A stretch of DNA of 64,000 nt from Nocardiopsis sp. CNT312 (GCF_000515115.1 NZ_KI911537.1:106418-170417); one strand, 5' to 3'. Numbered from the stretch's first letter, positions 25,944 through 34,206 are shown. Notes: generated by a model from the letters alone, not told the origin. A program made the numbers and translations.

Positions 25944-26318
25944 TCAGGCGACGTCGACCAGGTCGACGACGAACACCAGGGTCTCCCCCGGCTTGATGGC
26001 CGGGGTCGGGCTCTGGTCTCCGTAGGCCAGGTGCGGCGGGATGACCAGCTTGCGGCGGCCACCCACGCGCATACCCATGACCCCCTGGTCCCAGCCCGGG
26101 ATGACCATGCCCGCGCCCAGGCGGAAGTTCAGCGGGGTGCCGCGGTTCCAACTGGCGTCGAACTCCTCACCGGTGGAGTGGGAGACTCCGACGTAGTGGA
26201 CGCCGACGTTGCTGCCGTGCCCGGCCTGGGCGCCCTCCCCGATGGTGAGGTCCGTGACCTCCAGGTCCGCCGGCGGCGGGCCGCCCGGGAAGTCGATCTC
26301 GGGACGCTCAAGGGCCAT
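25944..26318 (-). CDS. FKBP-type peptidyl-prolyl cis-trans isomerase
   Basis: 124 aa, one complete FKBP domain without signal peptide, so cytosolic. Key segments are VGVHYVGVSHSTGEEFDASWNRGTPLNF (binding-pocket Asp and Tyr positions), GMVIPGWDQGVMGMRVGGRRKLVIPPHLAYG and a terminal LVFVVDLVDV strand. It speeds X-Pro isomerisation during folding. The ATG at 26318 matches the family start. It stands alone, 116 bp downstream of manA on the same strand. Confidence 0.9.
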   Translation of the reverse strand: MALERPEIDFPGGPPPADLEVTDLTIGEGAQAGHGSNVGVHYVGVSHSTGEEFDASWNRGTPLNFRLGAGMVIPGWDQGVMGMRVGGRRKLVIPPHLAYGDQSPTPAIKPGETLVFVVDLVDVA

Positions 26319-26434
26319 GGTGGTTCCCCTCGTGTTGTCGGAGCTTCGTCGAAGGGCCAGCGTATCGGCGCCGGGCAGGGCCCGTGGCGCGGAGAGGCCC
26401 CGGAGGTGCCGCGCCCCGTCGCGGAACGGTCCTC

Positions 26435-27619
26435 TCACAGGGCGCCGACGGTCGCCGCGACCACGTGGCCGCGCCCCTCGACCTTGACCGGCCCGCTGCC
26501 GGCGGGGATGAACACCGACTCCCCGCGCACCAGGGTGAGGCCGTGGCCGACCTCAGCGACCATCTCCACCCGGCCGTCCAGGACCAGCACCACCGAGGGC
26601 CCCTCCCCCGGCAGGTACGCGGCGACGCGCCCGGGCCCGATCTCGTGGAGCGTGAACTCGGGCGCCTCCGGGCGGAACTCGCGGCGCCCGTCCAAGCGGC
26701 GTGGGCCGGTGTAGGGGACCGGCAGGACCGAGAAGTCCACCACGTCCAGCAGTTCGGGCACGTCCACGTGCTTGTGGGTGAGCCCGGCACGGAGCACGTT
26801 GTCGGAACTGGCCATGACCTCGACGGCCGTTCCGCGCAGGTAGGCGTGCAGGTTGCCCGCCGGCAGGAACAGGGCCTGGCCGGGCCGGAGGGTGACCCGG
26901 TTGAGCAGCAGGGCCGCCACGGCGCCCGGGTCGCCCGGGTAGCGGTCGGCCAGGTCGGTGACGATGCCCGTGTGCGCGCCGCGCCCACCGCAGGCCGACC
27001 ACTCGGCGACGAACTCGGCGAGCAGTCGTCCGCGCTCCGGCACGGGCAGTCTGAGCAGGCGGGTCAGCGCCGAGCGCAGGGCCTCGTGGGTGTCGGACAC
27101 CGCCAGGTCCCGTCTCAGCAGTCCGGCCAGCTCGCCCTCCAGGCCCTCCAGGTCCCGTCGGGCCGCGGCGGGCTCGCGGAACCCGCACAGCGCCTCGAAG
27201 GGATCCAGGGCCAGGAGGAGTTCGGGCTTGTGGTGGGGGTCGCGGTAGTTGCGGTGCGGGGCGCCAACGGGGATGCCCGCCCGTTCCTCGGCCTCGAAAC
27301 CCGAGCGGGCACGGGCGGTGTCCGGGTGCACCTGGAGCGACAGGGGCGCGTCGGCGGCCAGGAACTTCAGCAGGAAGGGGAGCCGGGCGCCGAAGCGTTC
27401 GACGGTGCGGGGGCCGAGTACGCCGTGGGGGTCGTCGGCGATGAACCGGGGCAGGGGGACGGGCCCCCCGTCCGGGTGCACGGTGCTGGGCGCGCCGTGG
27501 TGGGCTCCCAGCCACAGTTCGGCCTGGGGGGTGCCATCGGGCTCGGTGCCCAGGAGCCTGGGGATCGCGGTCCGGGCACCCCAGGCGTACGGCCGTACCT
27601 GGTTGGTGAGCCTGAGCAT
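26435..27619 (-). CDS. manA: mannose-6-phosphate isomerase, class I
   Basis: 394 aa, zinc-dependent cupin enzyme interconverting fructose-6-phosphate and mannose-6-phosphate for GDP-mannose and cell-wall glycans. Signatures are NQVRPYAWGA at the start, KFLAADAPLSLQVHPDTARA (zinc-site His), YRDPHHKPELLLALDPFEALCGFR and the C-terminal FLPAGNLHAYLRGTAVEVMASSDNVLRAGLTHKHVDV. Length and motif order match actinobacterial ManA. It is a single gene with no adjacent sugar-nucleotide gene. Confidence 0.93.
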   Translation of the reverse strand: MLRLTNQVRPYAWGARTAIPRLLGTEPDGTPQAELWLGAHHGAPSTVHPDGGPVPLPRFIADDPHGVLGPRTVERFGARLPFLLKFLAADAPLSLQVHPDTARARSGFEAEERAGIPVGAPHRNYRDPHHKPELLLALDPFEALCGFREPAAARRDLEGLEGELAGLLRRDLAVSDTHEALRSALTRLLRLPVPERGRLLAEFVAEWSACGGRGAHTGIVTDLADRYPGDPGAVAALLLNRVTLRPGQALFLPAGNLHAYLRGTAVEVMASSDNVLRAGLTHKHVDVPELLDVVDFSVLPVPYTGPRRLDGRREFRPEAPEFTLHEIGPGRVAAYLPGEGPSVVLVLDGRVEMVAEVGHGLTLVRGESVFIPAGSGPVKVEGRGHVVAATVGAL

Positions 27620-27886
27620 CCGCTCCGCCTTCCCATGTGCGTGTCCTCACCCCGCGGACACCCCGGCGGGGTGACATCCAGTGTCGCGGAACACGGTGCC
27701 GAGGTCGATACGGCCCACCCCCGCGTCCGGAGTGGTACACACCCCACCGTGCCAGGCGGGCGGATATCCAACGCTCCCGGGACTGGGAAGCGGCGATGAA
27801 GTTACCGACGGCCAAACCATGACCGGGAACCCACGGACCAGTACCGGGACGTCACCAAACGGAGAGCGACACACCCGTATCCGTGG

Positions 27887-28462
27887 TCATTCCCCAGACC
27901 GAGCCGCGGACACGCGCGGGCGGCGCACCCGGTCGGACTCCTCGATGAGGCGGTCGCACATCCGCTGGAGCATCTCCGGCTCGGGCTGGGACAGCCCGGC
28001 GATCGACGCCAGGTAGAGCCCGTCGCCCGCCCGGAGGATGATCTCGGCGAGCACCGGGTCGGTGAGCTCCTCCCTGAGCAGTGCGCCCCAGTGCTCGAAG
28101 AGGTGCCGCACGAGCGAGTCGGCCTCCTCCGAGAGCTCCTCCTGACTCCGCAGGGAGGCGATGACCGCCCAGTACAGTTCGCGCTCCTCGGAGCTGCTCG
28201 GCAGTGACGTGCGCAGGAAGACCCGGACCACGCCCTCGTCCCCGGTGAGGGCCTCCTCGAACTGGTCCTCGGCGAGGGCGCCCAGACGGTCGATCAAGCC
28301 GGTGAACATCGCCTTCTTGGACGGGAAGTGGTAGAGCAGGCCGCCCTTGGAGACCGCGGCGGCGTGGGCGACCGCCTCCAGGGTGACTCCGGAGTAGCCC
28401 TGGTGGACGAGGATGTCCTGGAGGGCGTCGAGGATCCGGTCCCGGGTGCTGGATGTACTCAC
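27887..28462 (-). CDS. TetR-family repressor of the adjacent MFS exporter
   Basis: 191 aa. The helix-turn-helix (RDRILDALQDILVHQGYSGVTLEAVAHAAAVSKGGLLYHFPSKKAMF) is canonical. The C-terminal domain resembles the TetR_C_6 type seen in regulators of drug exporters. It is divergent from the MFS gene, with a perfect palindrome between them; de-repression by an exported drug is the expected logic. The drug is unknown. Confidence 0.87.
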   Translation of the reverse strand: MSTSSTRDRILDALQDILVHQGYSGVTLEAVAHAAAVSKGGLLYHFPSKKAMFTGLIDRLGALAEDQFEEALTGDEGVVRVFLRTSLPSSSEERELYWAVIASLRSQEELSEEADSLVRHLFEHWGALLREELTDPVLAEIILRAGDGLYLASIAGLSQPEPEMLQRMCDRLIEESDRVRRPRVSAARSGE

Positions 28463-28482
28463 GATTGCGACTTTACCGGCTG

Positions 28483-28499
28483 GACGGTACTGTACCGTC
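28483..28499. promoter_or_regulatory. TetR operator, perfect 17-bp palindrome
   Basis: GACGGTACTGTACCGTC is GACGGTAC-T-GTACCGTC without mismatch. A third half-site, GACGGT, follows at 28502. It lies 20 bases from the TetR start codon and 105 bases before the MFS start. Confidence 0.75.
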
Positions 28500-28604
28500 T
28501 GGACGGTTCACCAGAGTCCCGAAACATCCCGGTCGACCGCCGTCCCCGCGGCCCGCGCCATGGCGCCGCCCGCGCAGACGCACCTTCGAAAGTCACGAGG
28601 AAAG

Positions 28605-30197
28605 ATGAGTTCCGCCAACACGCTCGCGGGCCCCCGCGAGTGGACCGCGCTCGCCGTCCTGGTCCTGCCCGTCGTCCTGATCTCGGTCGACATGACCGTG
28701 CTCGGGTTCGCCGTGCCCGCACTCAGCGAGGACCTCGACCCCACGTCCGGGCAACTGCTGTGGATCGTCGACGTCTACGGCTTCGTCCTGGCCGGGCTGC
28801 TGGTCACCATGGGTGCGCTGGGCGACCGCATCGGCCGCCGCCGACTGCTCATGATGGGCTCCGCCGCCTTCGGCGCCGCCTCGCTGGTGGCGGCGTTCGC
28901 TCCCAGCGCCGAGGTGCTCATCATCGCCCGGGCGCTGCTCGGCGTCGCGGGGGCCTCCCTGATGCCCTCAACCCTGTCGCTGCTGCGCAACACCTTCCTC
29001 GACGACCGCCAGCGCCTGCTGGCCATCGCGGTCTGGGCCTCCGGCTTCTCCGCCGGAGCCGCACTCGGCCCGATCCTGGGCGGCTGGCTGCTCGAACACT
29101 TCTCCTGGGGATCGGTCTTCCTCGTCAACCTGCCCGTGATGGCCGTGCTCCTGGTGGCCCTGCCTCTGCTGGTGCGCGAGTCGCGCGACCCCTCCCCCGG
29201 CCGCCTGGACCCGCTCAGCGTCGTGCTGTCGCTGGCGACCATGCTGCCCGCCGTCTACGCGATCAAGGAGTTGGCCGCGCACGACCCCTCCCTGACCGCG
29301 TTCGGCCTGCTCGCAGCCGGGCTGACCGCGGGAGCGGTGTTCGTCCGGCGGCAGCGGGCCCTGCCCGACCCGCTGATCGACGTGAACCTGTTCCGCTCCC
29401 GCACCTTCAGCGTGGCCGTGGCCACCAACCTGGTGATGGTGTTCTCCCTGGTCGCGTCGCTGTTCTTCCTGACGCAGTATCTGCAACTGGTCCTGGACCT
29501 CTCACCCATGCGCGCCGGGTTCGTGCTGGTGCCCGGGCTGGTGGTCTCGGTGGTGGCCAGCTTCGTCGCGGTCCGCCTGTCCCGGCGGCTCAGCCTGGCC
29601 GCCGTGGTCGGCGGCTCCCTGACCGTGACCTCCTCCGGGTTCGCCCTACTGGTGCTGGCCTCCCCCGGCGCCCCCGCCGCCGGGGCGCTCATCGTGGCGG
29701 CGGGGTTCGCACTGGTCGCCCTGGGCTCGGGTCTGGCCGAGACCCTCACCAACGGCGCGATCATGTCGGCGGCCCCGCCGGAGCGCGCAGGCGCGGCCTC
29801 GGCCATCTCCGAGACCGCCTACGAACTGGGCGGGGCCCTCGGTGTGGCCGTGCTGGGCAGTGTGCTGACCGCGTCCTACCGCGCCGACCTGGCCGCCGTC
29901 GACGGGGTCCCGCAGAGCGCGGTGGAGCGCGCCCGGGAGACGCTGGGCGGTGCCACACAGACCGCCGCGGAGCTGGGCGGCACGGAGGGTGCCGACCTCA
30001 TGGCGGCGGCGCAGTCCGCGTTCACCACCGGGATGCACCTCACCAGCGCCATCGCGGCGGTGGTCGTACTGGCGTCCGCCGTTCAGGCGTGGCTGCTGCT
30101 GCGCGGCCAGGCGGGCCCCGCGCAGGCCCCCGGGACTCAGAACAGCCGGACCAGCTCCACCTCGGAGCCGTCCCACCCGGGCGGCACCACCGCGTAG
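28605..30197 (+). CDS. MFS drug exporter (DHA2, 14-helix)
   Basis: 530 aa with 14 predicted membrane helices, typical of the DHA2 drug:H+ antiporter family. The first helix carries DMTVLGFAVPAL, followed by the A-like motif GALGDRIGRRRLL and motif C-like GVAGASLMPSTLSLLRNTF, then a central WASGFSAGAALGPILGGWLL. It exports hydrophobic drugs or metabolites from the cytosol using the proton gradient. The ATG at 28605 has GAGGAAAG upstream. The 3' end overlaps the convergent moeA gene by 61 bases. It is controlled by the divergent TetR gene, judging from the palindrome. Confidence 0.88.
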   Translation: MSSANTLAGPREWTALAVLVLPVVLISVDMTVLGFAVPALSEDLDPTSGQLLWIVDVYGFVLAGLLVTMGALGDRIGRRRLLMMGSAAFGAASLVAAFAPSAEVLIIARALLGVAGASLMPSTLSLLRNTFLDDRQRLLAIAVWASGFSAGAALGPILGGWLLEHFSWGSVFLVNLPVMAVLLVALPLLVRESRDPSPGRLDPLSVVLSLATMLPAVYAIKELAAHDPSLTAFGLLAAGLTAGAVFVRRQRALPDPLIDVNLFRSRTFSVAVATNLVMVFSLVASLFFLTQYLQLVLDLSPMRAGFVLVPGLVVSVVASFVAVRLSRRLSLAAVVGGSLTVTSSGFALLVLASPGAPAAGALIVAAGFALVALGSGLAETLTNGAIMSAAPPERAGAASAISETAYELGGALGVAVLGSVLTASYRADLAAVDGVPQSAVERARETLGGATQTAAELGGTEGADLMAAAQSAFTTGMHLTSAIAAVVVLASAVQAWLLLRGQAGPAQAPGTQNSRTSSTSEPSHPGGTTA

Positions 30198-31285
30198 GCG
30201 TCGGCCCGCGCCGGTTCGCGCAGGCTGCCCGGCCGGTCCCGGCCCGCGGGTCGGGCACCGTCGGCCCCCACGCACACGGCGACCAGACGGGTGTCCCGGT
30301 GGTGGGGACGCACGTCGCCCGCGAGGGGCACCCGCTCTGCGACCCGGGCCGGGTCCGGGCGTCCGGCCATACCGGTAAGCAGCGGGACCAGGAGCGTGAG
30401 CGCGGCCACCAGGGCGGCCCCCGGATGGCCCGGCAGGCCCACCAGAACGGTGGGGCCGGCCGACGCAAGAACCTGGGGGTGGCCCGGACGGCAGGCGACC
30501 CCGTCCACGACGGTCTCGGCCCCGATCTCCCCCAGGACCGCGCGGAAGTGGTCGGCGGGCCCCTGGGAGGAGGATCCGCACACCGCGACCACGTCGGCCT
30601 CGGCCCCGGTGACACACTCCCGGAGCATGCGGCGATCGTCGCCCAGATGGCGGACCCGCCCCACCTCCGCACCCGCCCAGCCCACGATGCCGGGCAGCAT
30701 CGGACCGATGGCGTCGCGGACGGTGCCCTCACCCGGCAGCCCGCTCGGGGCAACCTCGTCCCCGGTGACGACCACGTCCACCCGGGGGCGCACCACCGGC
30801 AGGGACTCATGGCCCAGGCTCGCGGCCAGGCCGAGCACGGCGGGCGTGACCTCGGCGCCCCGTGCGAGCACCGTCTCCCCCGGCGCGGTCTCCTCGCCCT
30901 CCCAGCGCACATGCCGCCCCGCGTCGATGTGTCCTTCGACACCCCCGGCTCCGGTGACCGCGTGCTCGTAGGGCAGGACCGCCTCCGCCCCCTTGGGCAC
31001 ACGCGCACCCGTGGCGATCTCCACTGCCTCTCCCGGGCGCAGCCCCGGATGGACGGCCGAAGCGCCGGCCAGATGGGCGCCCACCAACCGCCACGGCCCC
31101 GCGCCCGCCACCGCGTACCCGTCCATAGCGGCGGCATCGAAGGCCGGAAGGCCCACCAGGGCACGCAGGTCAGCGCCGAGGACGGCCCCCAGGGCCCGCT
31201 CCAGCGGCACCTCCCTGGGCCCGGGGGCACGCTCCCCGCCGAGTCGGCGCGCGACCGCGCGCGCCTCCGCCCACGTTCGGCCCAT
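30137..31285 (-). CDS. moeA: molybdopterin molybdotransferase (MoeA-like)
   Basis: 382 aa. Domain order follows MoeA: the N-terminal domain with PLERALGAVLGADLRALVGLPAFDAAAMDGYAV, the substrate-contacting RPGEAVEIATGARVPKGAEAVLPYE, then a MogA-like domain with RPRVDVVVTGDEV and CGSSSQGPADHFRAVL, and a C-terminal domain with GLPGHPGAALVA. It inserts molybdate into adenylylated molybdopterin. The protein is shorter than E. coli MoeA (411 aa). No other Mo-cofactor gene is adjacent, and it ends inside the convergent MFS gene. Confidence 0.85.
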   Translation of the reverse strand: MGRTWAEARAVARRLGGERAPGPREVPLERALGAVLGADLRALVGLPAFDAAAMDGYAVAGAGPWRLVGAHLAGASAVHPGLRPGEAVEIATGARVPKGAEAVLPYEHAVTGAGGVEGHIDAGRHVRWEGEETAPGETVLARGAEVTPAVLGLAASLGHESLPVVRPRVDVVVTGDEVAPSGLPGEGTVRDAIGPMLPGIVGWAGAEVGRVRHLGDDRRMLRECVTGAEADVVAVCGSSSQGPADHFRAVLGEIGAETVVDGVACRPGHPQVLASAGPTVLVGLPGHPGAALVAALTLLVPLLTGMAGRPDPARVAERVPLAGDVRPHHRDTRLVAVCVGADGARPAGRDRPGSLREPARADAYAVVPPGWDGSEVELVRLF

Positions 31286-31380
31286 GCCACTCCCCCTCGT
31301 CTTGCGCCTCCACCCATTGTCCCCCGGGCGGCCCCGCCACCCCCATTCCGCCGGGCCCAGCGAGGCGGTCCCGATTTCGA

Positions 31381-31409
31381 TTTGCGGTCTGCGGGCTTTC
31401 CGCTAGAGT
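31381..31409 (+). promoter_or_regulatory. putative promoter of the Gly-Cys-Val tRNA cluster
   Basis: TTTGCG (31381-31386), a 17-base spacer and TAGAGT (31404-31409). The CCGCTAGAGTTCT context is the same as before the first tRNA cluster. Confidence 0.55.
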
Positions 31410-31460
31410 TCTTACCAGCGGCACGGCAGGGTCACGCAGGTGAGACCCGGGCCGAGCGGC

Positions 31461-31533
31461 GCGGACGTGGCTCAGCTGGTAGAGCATCACCTTGCCAAGG
31501 TGAGGGTCGCGGGTTCGAATCCCGTCGTCCGCT
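31461..31533 (+). tRNA. tRNA-Gly (anticodon GCC), third copy
   Basis: Identical in sequence to the two tRNA-Gly genes near 20000; acceptor GCGGACG/CGTCCGC, anticodon loop TTGCCAA. Confidence 0.97.
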
Positions 31534-31573
31534 CGGAGGAGGCGCGGGGCGTCATCACGTCCCACGTGTGCTC

Positions 31574-31644
31574 GGTGGAGTGGCCGAGAGGCGAGGCAGC
31601 GGCCTGCAAAGCCGTCTACACGGGTTCAAATCCCGTCTCCACCT
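31574..31644 (+). tRNA. tRNA-Cys (anticodon GCA)
   Basis: 71-nt cloverleaf: acceptor GGTGGAG/CTCCACC, anticodon stem CGGC/GCCG with loop CTGCAAA (GCA), T-arm CGGGTTCAAATCCCG, T discriminator. Flanked by tRNA-Gly and tRNA-Val. Confidence 0.95.
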
Positions 31645-31660
31645 CCCCGTTTTTCCCTCG

Positions 31661-31734
31661 GGGCGGTTAGCTCAGTTGGTTAGAGCGCTACCTTGACACG
31701 GTAGAGGTCACAGGTTCGAATCCTGTATCGCCCA
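31661..31734 (+). tRNA. tRNA-Val (anticodon GAC), second copy
   Basis: Identical to the tRNA-Val at 20269: acceptor GGGCGGT/ATCGCCC, anticodon loop TTGACAC. The first bases after it are also alike in both clusters. Confidence 0.97.
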
Positions 31735-31742
31735 CGGACTCT

Positions 31743-31786
31743 GGACGGCCCTGCCCGGAAGCCTTCGGCCCCGGGCAGGGCCGTCC
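31743..31786 (+). terminator. terminator of the Gly-Cys-Val tRNA transcript
   Basis: A perfect 16-bp stem, GGACGGCCCTGCCCGG (31743-31758) with CCGGGCAGGGCCGTCC (31771-31786), a 12-base loop and a TGTTT tail shortly after. Confidence 0.88.
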
Positions 31787-31832
31787 GCCGTGTTTGCCGG
31801 GGCCTGTGTCAGGGGGTGCGGACGCCGACGCC

Positions 31833-32035
31833 GAACAGGCCGAGGTACCGACCGGTTCCCCGCCGGAGACGGTGCTCGGCGTCACCGACGCGTGGACGGC
31901 CCTGTTCGGGACGGTCGGCTTCGAACTCTTCGGCCAGTACGGCCGGGTCGTCGAGGCGCGCGAGGAGCACCTGGACCACCGGGCGCGCCTGACCGCGCAC
32001 GCCGTCGGCCTCCCCGGCACCTGGCCCCGGGGCCG
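31833..32035 (+). pseudogene. TetR regulator C-terminal (WHG-type) relic
   Basis: A frame reading VLGVTDAWTALFGTVGFELF, then GQYGRVVE, DHRARLTAHAVGLPG matches the end of TetR proteins of the WHG C-terminal type, where WxxxFGxVSFELFG, a VVE acidic turn and a final AHxVGL are usual. The helix-turn-helix and most of the ligand domain are absent and no start codon fits. It lies between the tRNA terminator and the VOC gene promoter. Confidence 0.6.
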
Positions 32036-32043
32036 GCCTCGGC

Positions 32044-32074
32044 TTGAACCTCACGCGGCGTCAGGTCCTAGCTT
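32044..32074 (+). promoter_or_regulatory. MerR/TipA-type promoter of the VOC gene
   Basis: TTGAAC (-35, 32044-32049) and TAGCTT (-10, 32069-32074) are 19 bases apart, the over-long spacing typical of MerR-activated promoters. The spacer holds the near-perfect inverted repeat ACCTCACGCGGCGTCAGGT (32048-32066), of the form known for the TipA operator. The expected transcription start falls at or next to the ATG at 32082, so the mRNA is probably leaderless. Confidence 0.7.
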
Positions 32075-32081
32075 GACCGGC

Positions 32082-32588
32082 ATGACCCACACCTTTCCCG
32101 CCTTCGAGGTCGGCCCCGTTCCCGCTCCCGGTACCGACGCCACACCGCCGGAGCCGTTCCGCGGGATCTACGCCATGCCGATGTTCACCACGCTCCCCGC
32201 CCCGGACCTGGCCCTGTCAGCCGACTTCTGGATCCGCGGGCTCGGCTTCCTCGACCTGTTCTCCGTCCCCGGGCAGATCACGCACCTGCGCCGCTGGACC
32301 TTCCAGGACGTCCTGCTGGTCCCAGGCGAGCGGCCGGACCGGACACCGCCGGTGAGCGTCAGCTTCGCCTGCGTCCTGAACCAGATCGAGGAGATCGCCG
32401 CCGTCTGCGAGGAGCTGCGGCCGGGATGCACCGCGGGGCCCCGGCGGACACCGTGGAACACGGTGGACCTGGAGGTGACCACGCCCGAGAACGCACGGGT
32501 GGTCATGACGGCGGCCCGCCCCCACACACCGGGCAGCGCTGAGGCCGAGCACCTGCGCTCCATCGGCATCACGCCCCCCGGGGAGTGA
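32082..32588 (+). CDS. VOC-superfamily (glyoxalase/bleomycin-resistance-like) protein
   Basis: 168 aa. The vicinal-oxygen-chelate fold is seen in MFTTLPAPDLALSADFWIRGLGFLDLFSVPGQITHLRRWTFQDVLLVPG and a second half with PRRTPWNTVDLEVTTPENARVVMTAARP. The usual metal-ligand pattern is not clearly complete, which fits drug-binding or resistance members as well as enzymes. The ATG at 32082 comes seven bases after a MerR-type -10 element and has no Shine-Dalgarno, consistent with a leaderless message. The TipAS regulator gene starts 47 bases downstream, so the two probably form an inducible unit for a bound compound. Confidence 0.75.
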   Translation: MTHTFPAFEVGPVPAPGTDATPPEPFRGIYAMPMFTTLPAPDLALSADFWIRGLGFLDLFSVPGQITHLRRWTFQDVLLVPGERPDRTPPVSVSFACVLNQIEEIAAVCEELRPGCTAGPRRTPWNTVDLEVTTPENARVVMTAARPHTPGSAEAEHLRSIGITPPGE

Positions 32589-32635
32589 CCGCGGCCGGCA
32601 GCGGGTCCCACGGTGCGCCCTGCACACTGGGAGGC

Positions 32636-33454
32636 ATGACGACCCGTGGATCCCGCCGAAGCGATTCGGACGACGGCCTCACCGTGGGGGCCGTCGCCTC
32701 CCGCTTCGGCGTCACGGTACGCGCCCTCCACCACTGGGACGCGGTCGGCCTCGTCCTTCCGTCCCTGCGCAGCACCGGCGGCCACCGCCTCTACACTGCC
32801 TCGGACCTCGCCCGCCTCCGCCGTGTCCTCCTCTACCGGGAACTGGACGTCCCCCTGCACGAGATCGGCCCGCTTCTGGAGGCGCCGGCCGAGGAGGCGG
32901 CCGCGTCACTGCTGCGCCAGCGCGACCGGCTCCGCGAACGCACCGAACGCCTGCGGCGCAAGACAGGCGATCTGGAGCGGCTGATCGAGGCCCGACGGTC
33001 CGGACCGCTGCTGTCGGAGCGGGAACAGGCGGAGGTCTTCGGTGAGCGCTGGCGGCCGTCCTGGAACGCCGGAGCACGTGAGCGCTGGGGCGGCACCGAG
33101 CAGTGGGCGCAGTACGCCGAACGGGCCGCACAGCGCGGCGCCGGGGACTGGAAGGAGGTTTCCGAGGCCGTCGAGGAGGTCCACGCCAAGCTCACCGAGG
33201 CCCACCGTGCGAGTACGGTCCCCGGGAGTGAGCGGGCGGACGCGCTGGCAGAGGAGCACCGGGCCGCGATCAGCGCCTACTTCGACTGCACACACGCGAT
33301 GCACGTGTGCATCGCCCGCCTGTACACCACGGACCCCGGGTTCACCGCCTTCCTCGACGCCGTCGAGGGCGGGCTGGCCACCTGGCTGCGCGAGGTCGTC
33401 GAGGCCAACGCCCGGTCCCACGGCGTCTGCCCCGAGACGGCGTCCTGGGACTGA
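32636..33454 (+). CDS. MerR-family regulator with TipAS antibiotic-recognition domain
   Basis: 272 aa. The N-terminal MerR winged helix (LTVGAVASRFGVTVRALHHWDAVGLVLPSLRSTGGHRLYTASDLARL, residues 15-62) is followed by a dimerisation coiled coil (LLRQRDRLRERTERLRRKTGDLERLIE) and a C-terminal TipAS domain (WGGTEQWAQYAERAAQRGAGDWKE and DCTHAMHVCIARLYTTDPGFTAFLD). TipAS domains trap thiopeptides and other drugs and activate transcription by untwisting a 19-bp-spacer promoter; such a promoter precedes the VOC gene just upstream. Its own start ATG has GGGAGG next to it. Confidence 0.88.
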   Translation: MTTRGSRRSDSDDGLTVGAVASRFGVTVRALHHWDAVGLVLPSLRSTGGHRLYTASDLARLRRVLLYRELDVPLHEIGPLLEAPAEEAAASLLRQRDRLRERTERLRRKTGDLERLIEARRSGPLLSEREQAEVFGERWRPSWNAGARERWGGTEQWAQYAERAAQRGAGDWKEVSEAVEEVHAKLTEAHRASTVPGSERADALAEEHRAAISAYFDCTHAMHVCIARLYTTDPGFTAFLDAVEGGLATWLREVVEANARSHGVCPETASWD

Positions 33455-33475
33455 CGGCCCGCCGGTCGGCGCCTG

Positions 33476-34198
33476 CGGAACGCGTCCTTCGGCTACGCGG
33501 GCCGCAAGCCGATCCCCACCTCCTGGTCGGCCGGCATCGCACCCGGCGAGCACGTCGGACTGGTCGGCCCGTCCGGGTCGGGCAAGAGCAGGGTCATCGC
33601 CCTCGCGGCCCGGCTGCGGGATCCCGCGTCGGGCACCGCCGAACGCCTCGCGGCGGACGCCACCGGCGTCTCCGTGGCCGACCTCGACGAGGCCTGCCTG
33701 CGCGGAGCCGTCGCGCCGGTCAACCAGGAGGCCGCCCTCTTCCACGGCACCGTCCGCGACAACCTGTCGCGCGGCTGCCCGCCCCGCTCGGACGCCGGGC
33801 TGACCGCAGCACTCGAACGCGTTGGTGCCAGTGACTGGATCGGTCTCGACGACGGGCTCGGCGAGGGCGGGCAGCGGCTCTCCGGCGGGCGGCGGGCACG
33901 CCTGGCCCTGGCCCGCGCCCTGGTCCGCCGACCGCGGATCCTGCTCGTCGACGAGGTCACGGCCAGCCTCGACCCCGCCACCGAACGGGCGGTCTCGGAG
34001 GCCATCGCGGGTTTCCGCTGCACCGTCCTCATCGCCTCCCACCGCGCGGAGACCCTCGCCCGCCTCGAACGGCTCATCGACGTGACCGAACCAGTCTCCG
34101 CTCCCCGGAGGCCGGGGGTCTGGACCGCCCGCCCTCCGCCGCACCCCTCGCCCCTCGCCCCTCGCCCCTCGCCCCTCGCCGGACGGACCGACGCATAA
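33476..34198 (+). pseudogene. ABC exporter ATPase-domain relic
   Basis: In frame right after the TipAS stop, and with no initiator before it, the sequence reads NASFGYAGRKPIPTSW, then Walker A GLVGPSGSGKSRVI, Q-loop PVNQEAALFHGTVRDNL, signature LSGGRRARLALARAL, Walker B RILLVDEVTASLDP and the H-loop ASHR. The membrane domain is entirely missing. The first possible start (GTG at 33674) would remove Walker A. The tail runs into a CCCCTCG repeat. This is the orphaned C-terminal part of an exporter such as an MsbA/CydC-like protein. Confidence 0.75.
34144..34178 (+). repeat. CCCCTCG heptanucleotide tandem repeat, 5 copies
   Basis: Five exact 7-bp copies lie at the end of the ABC relic, a slippage-prone tract in non-functional sequence 28 bases before the Zur box. 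Confidence 0.95.
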
Positions 34199-34206
34199 CC
34201 CAGGAA

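Noticed and set aside
31794..32588. Longer start for the VOC gene, fused to upstream sequence
   Set aside because: The upstream part matches a TetR C-terminus, and the MerR-type promoter lies inside it directly before the ATG at 32082.
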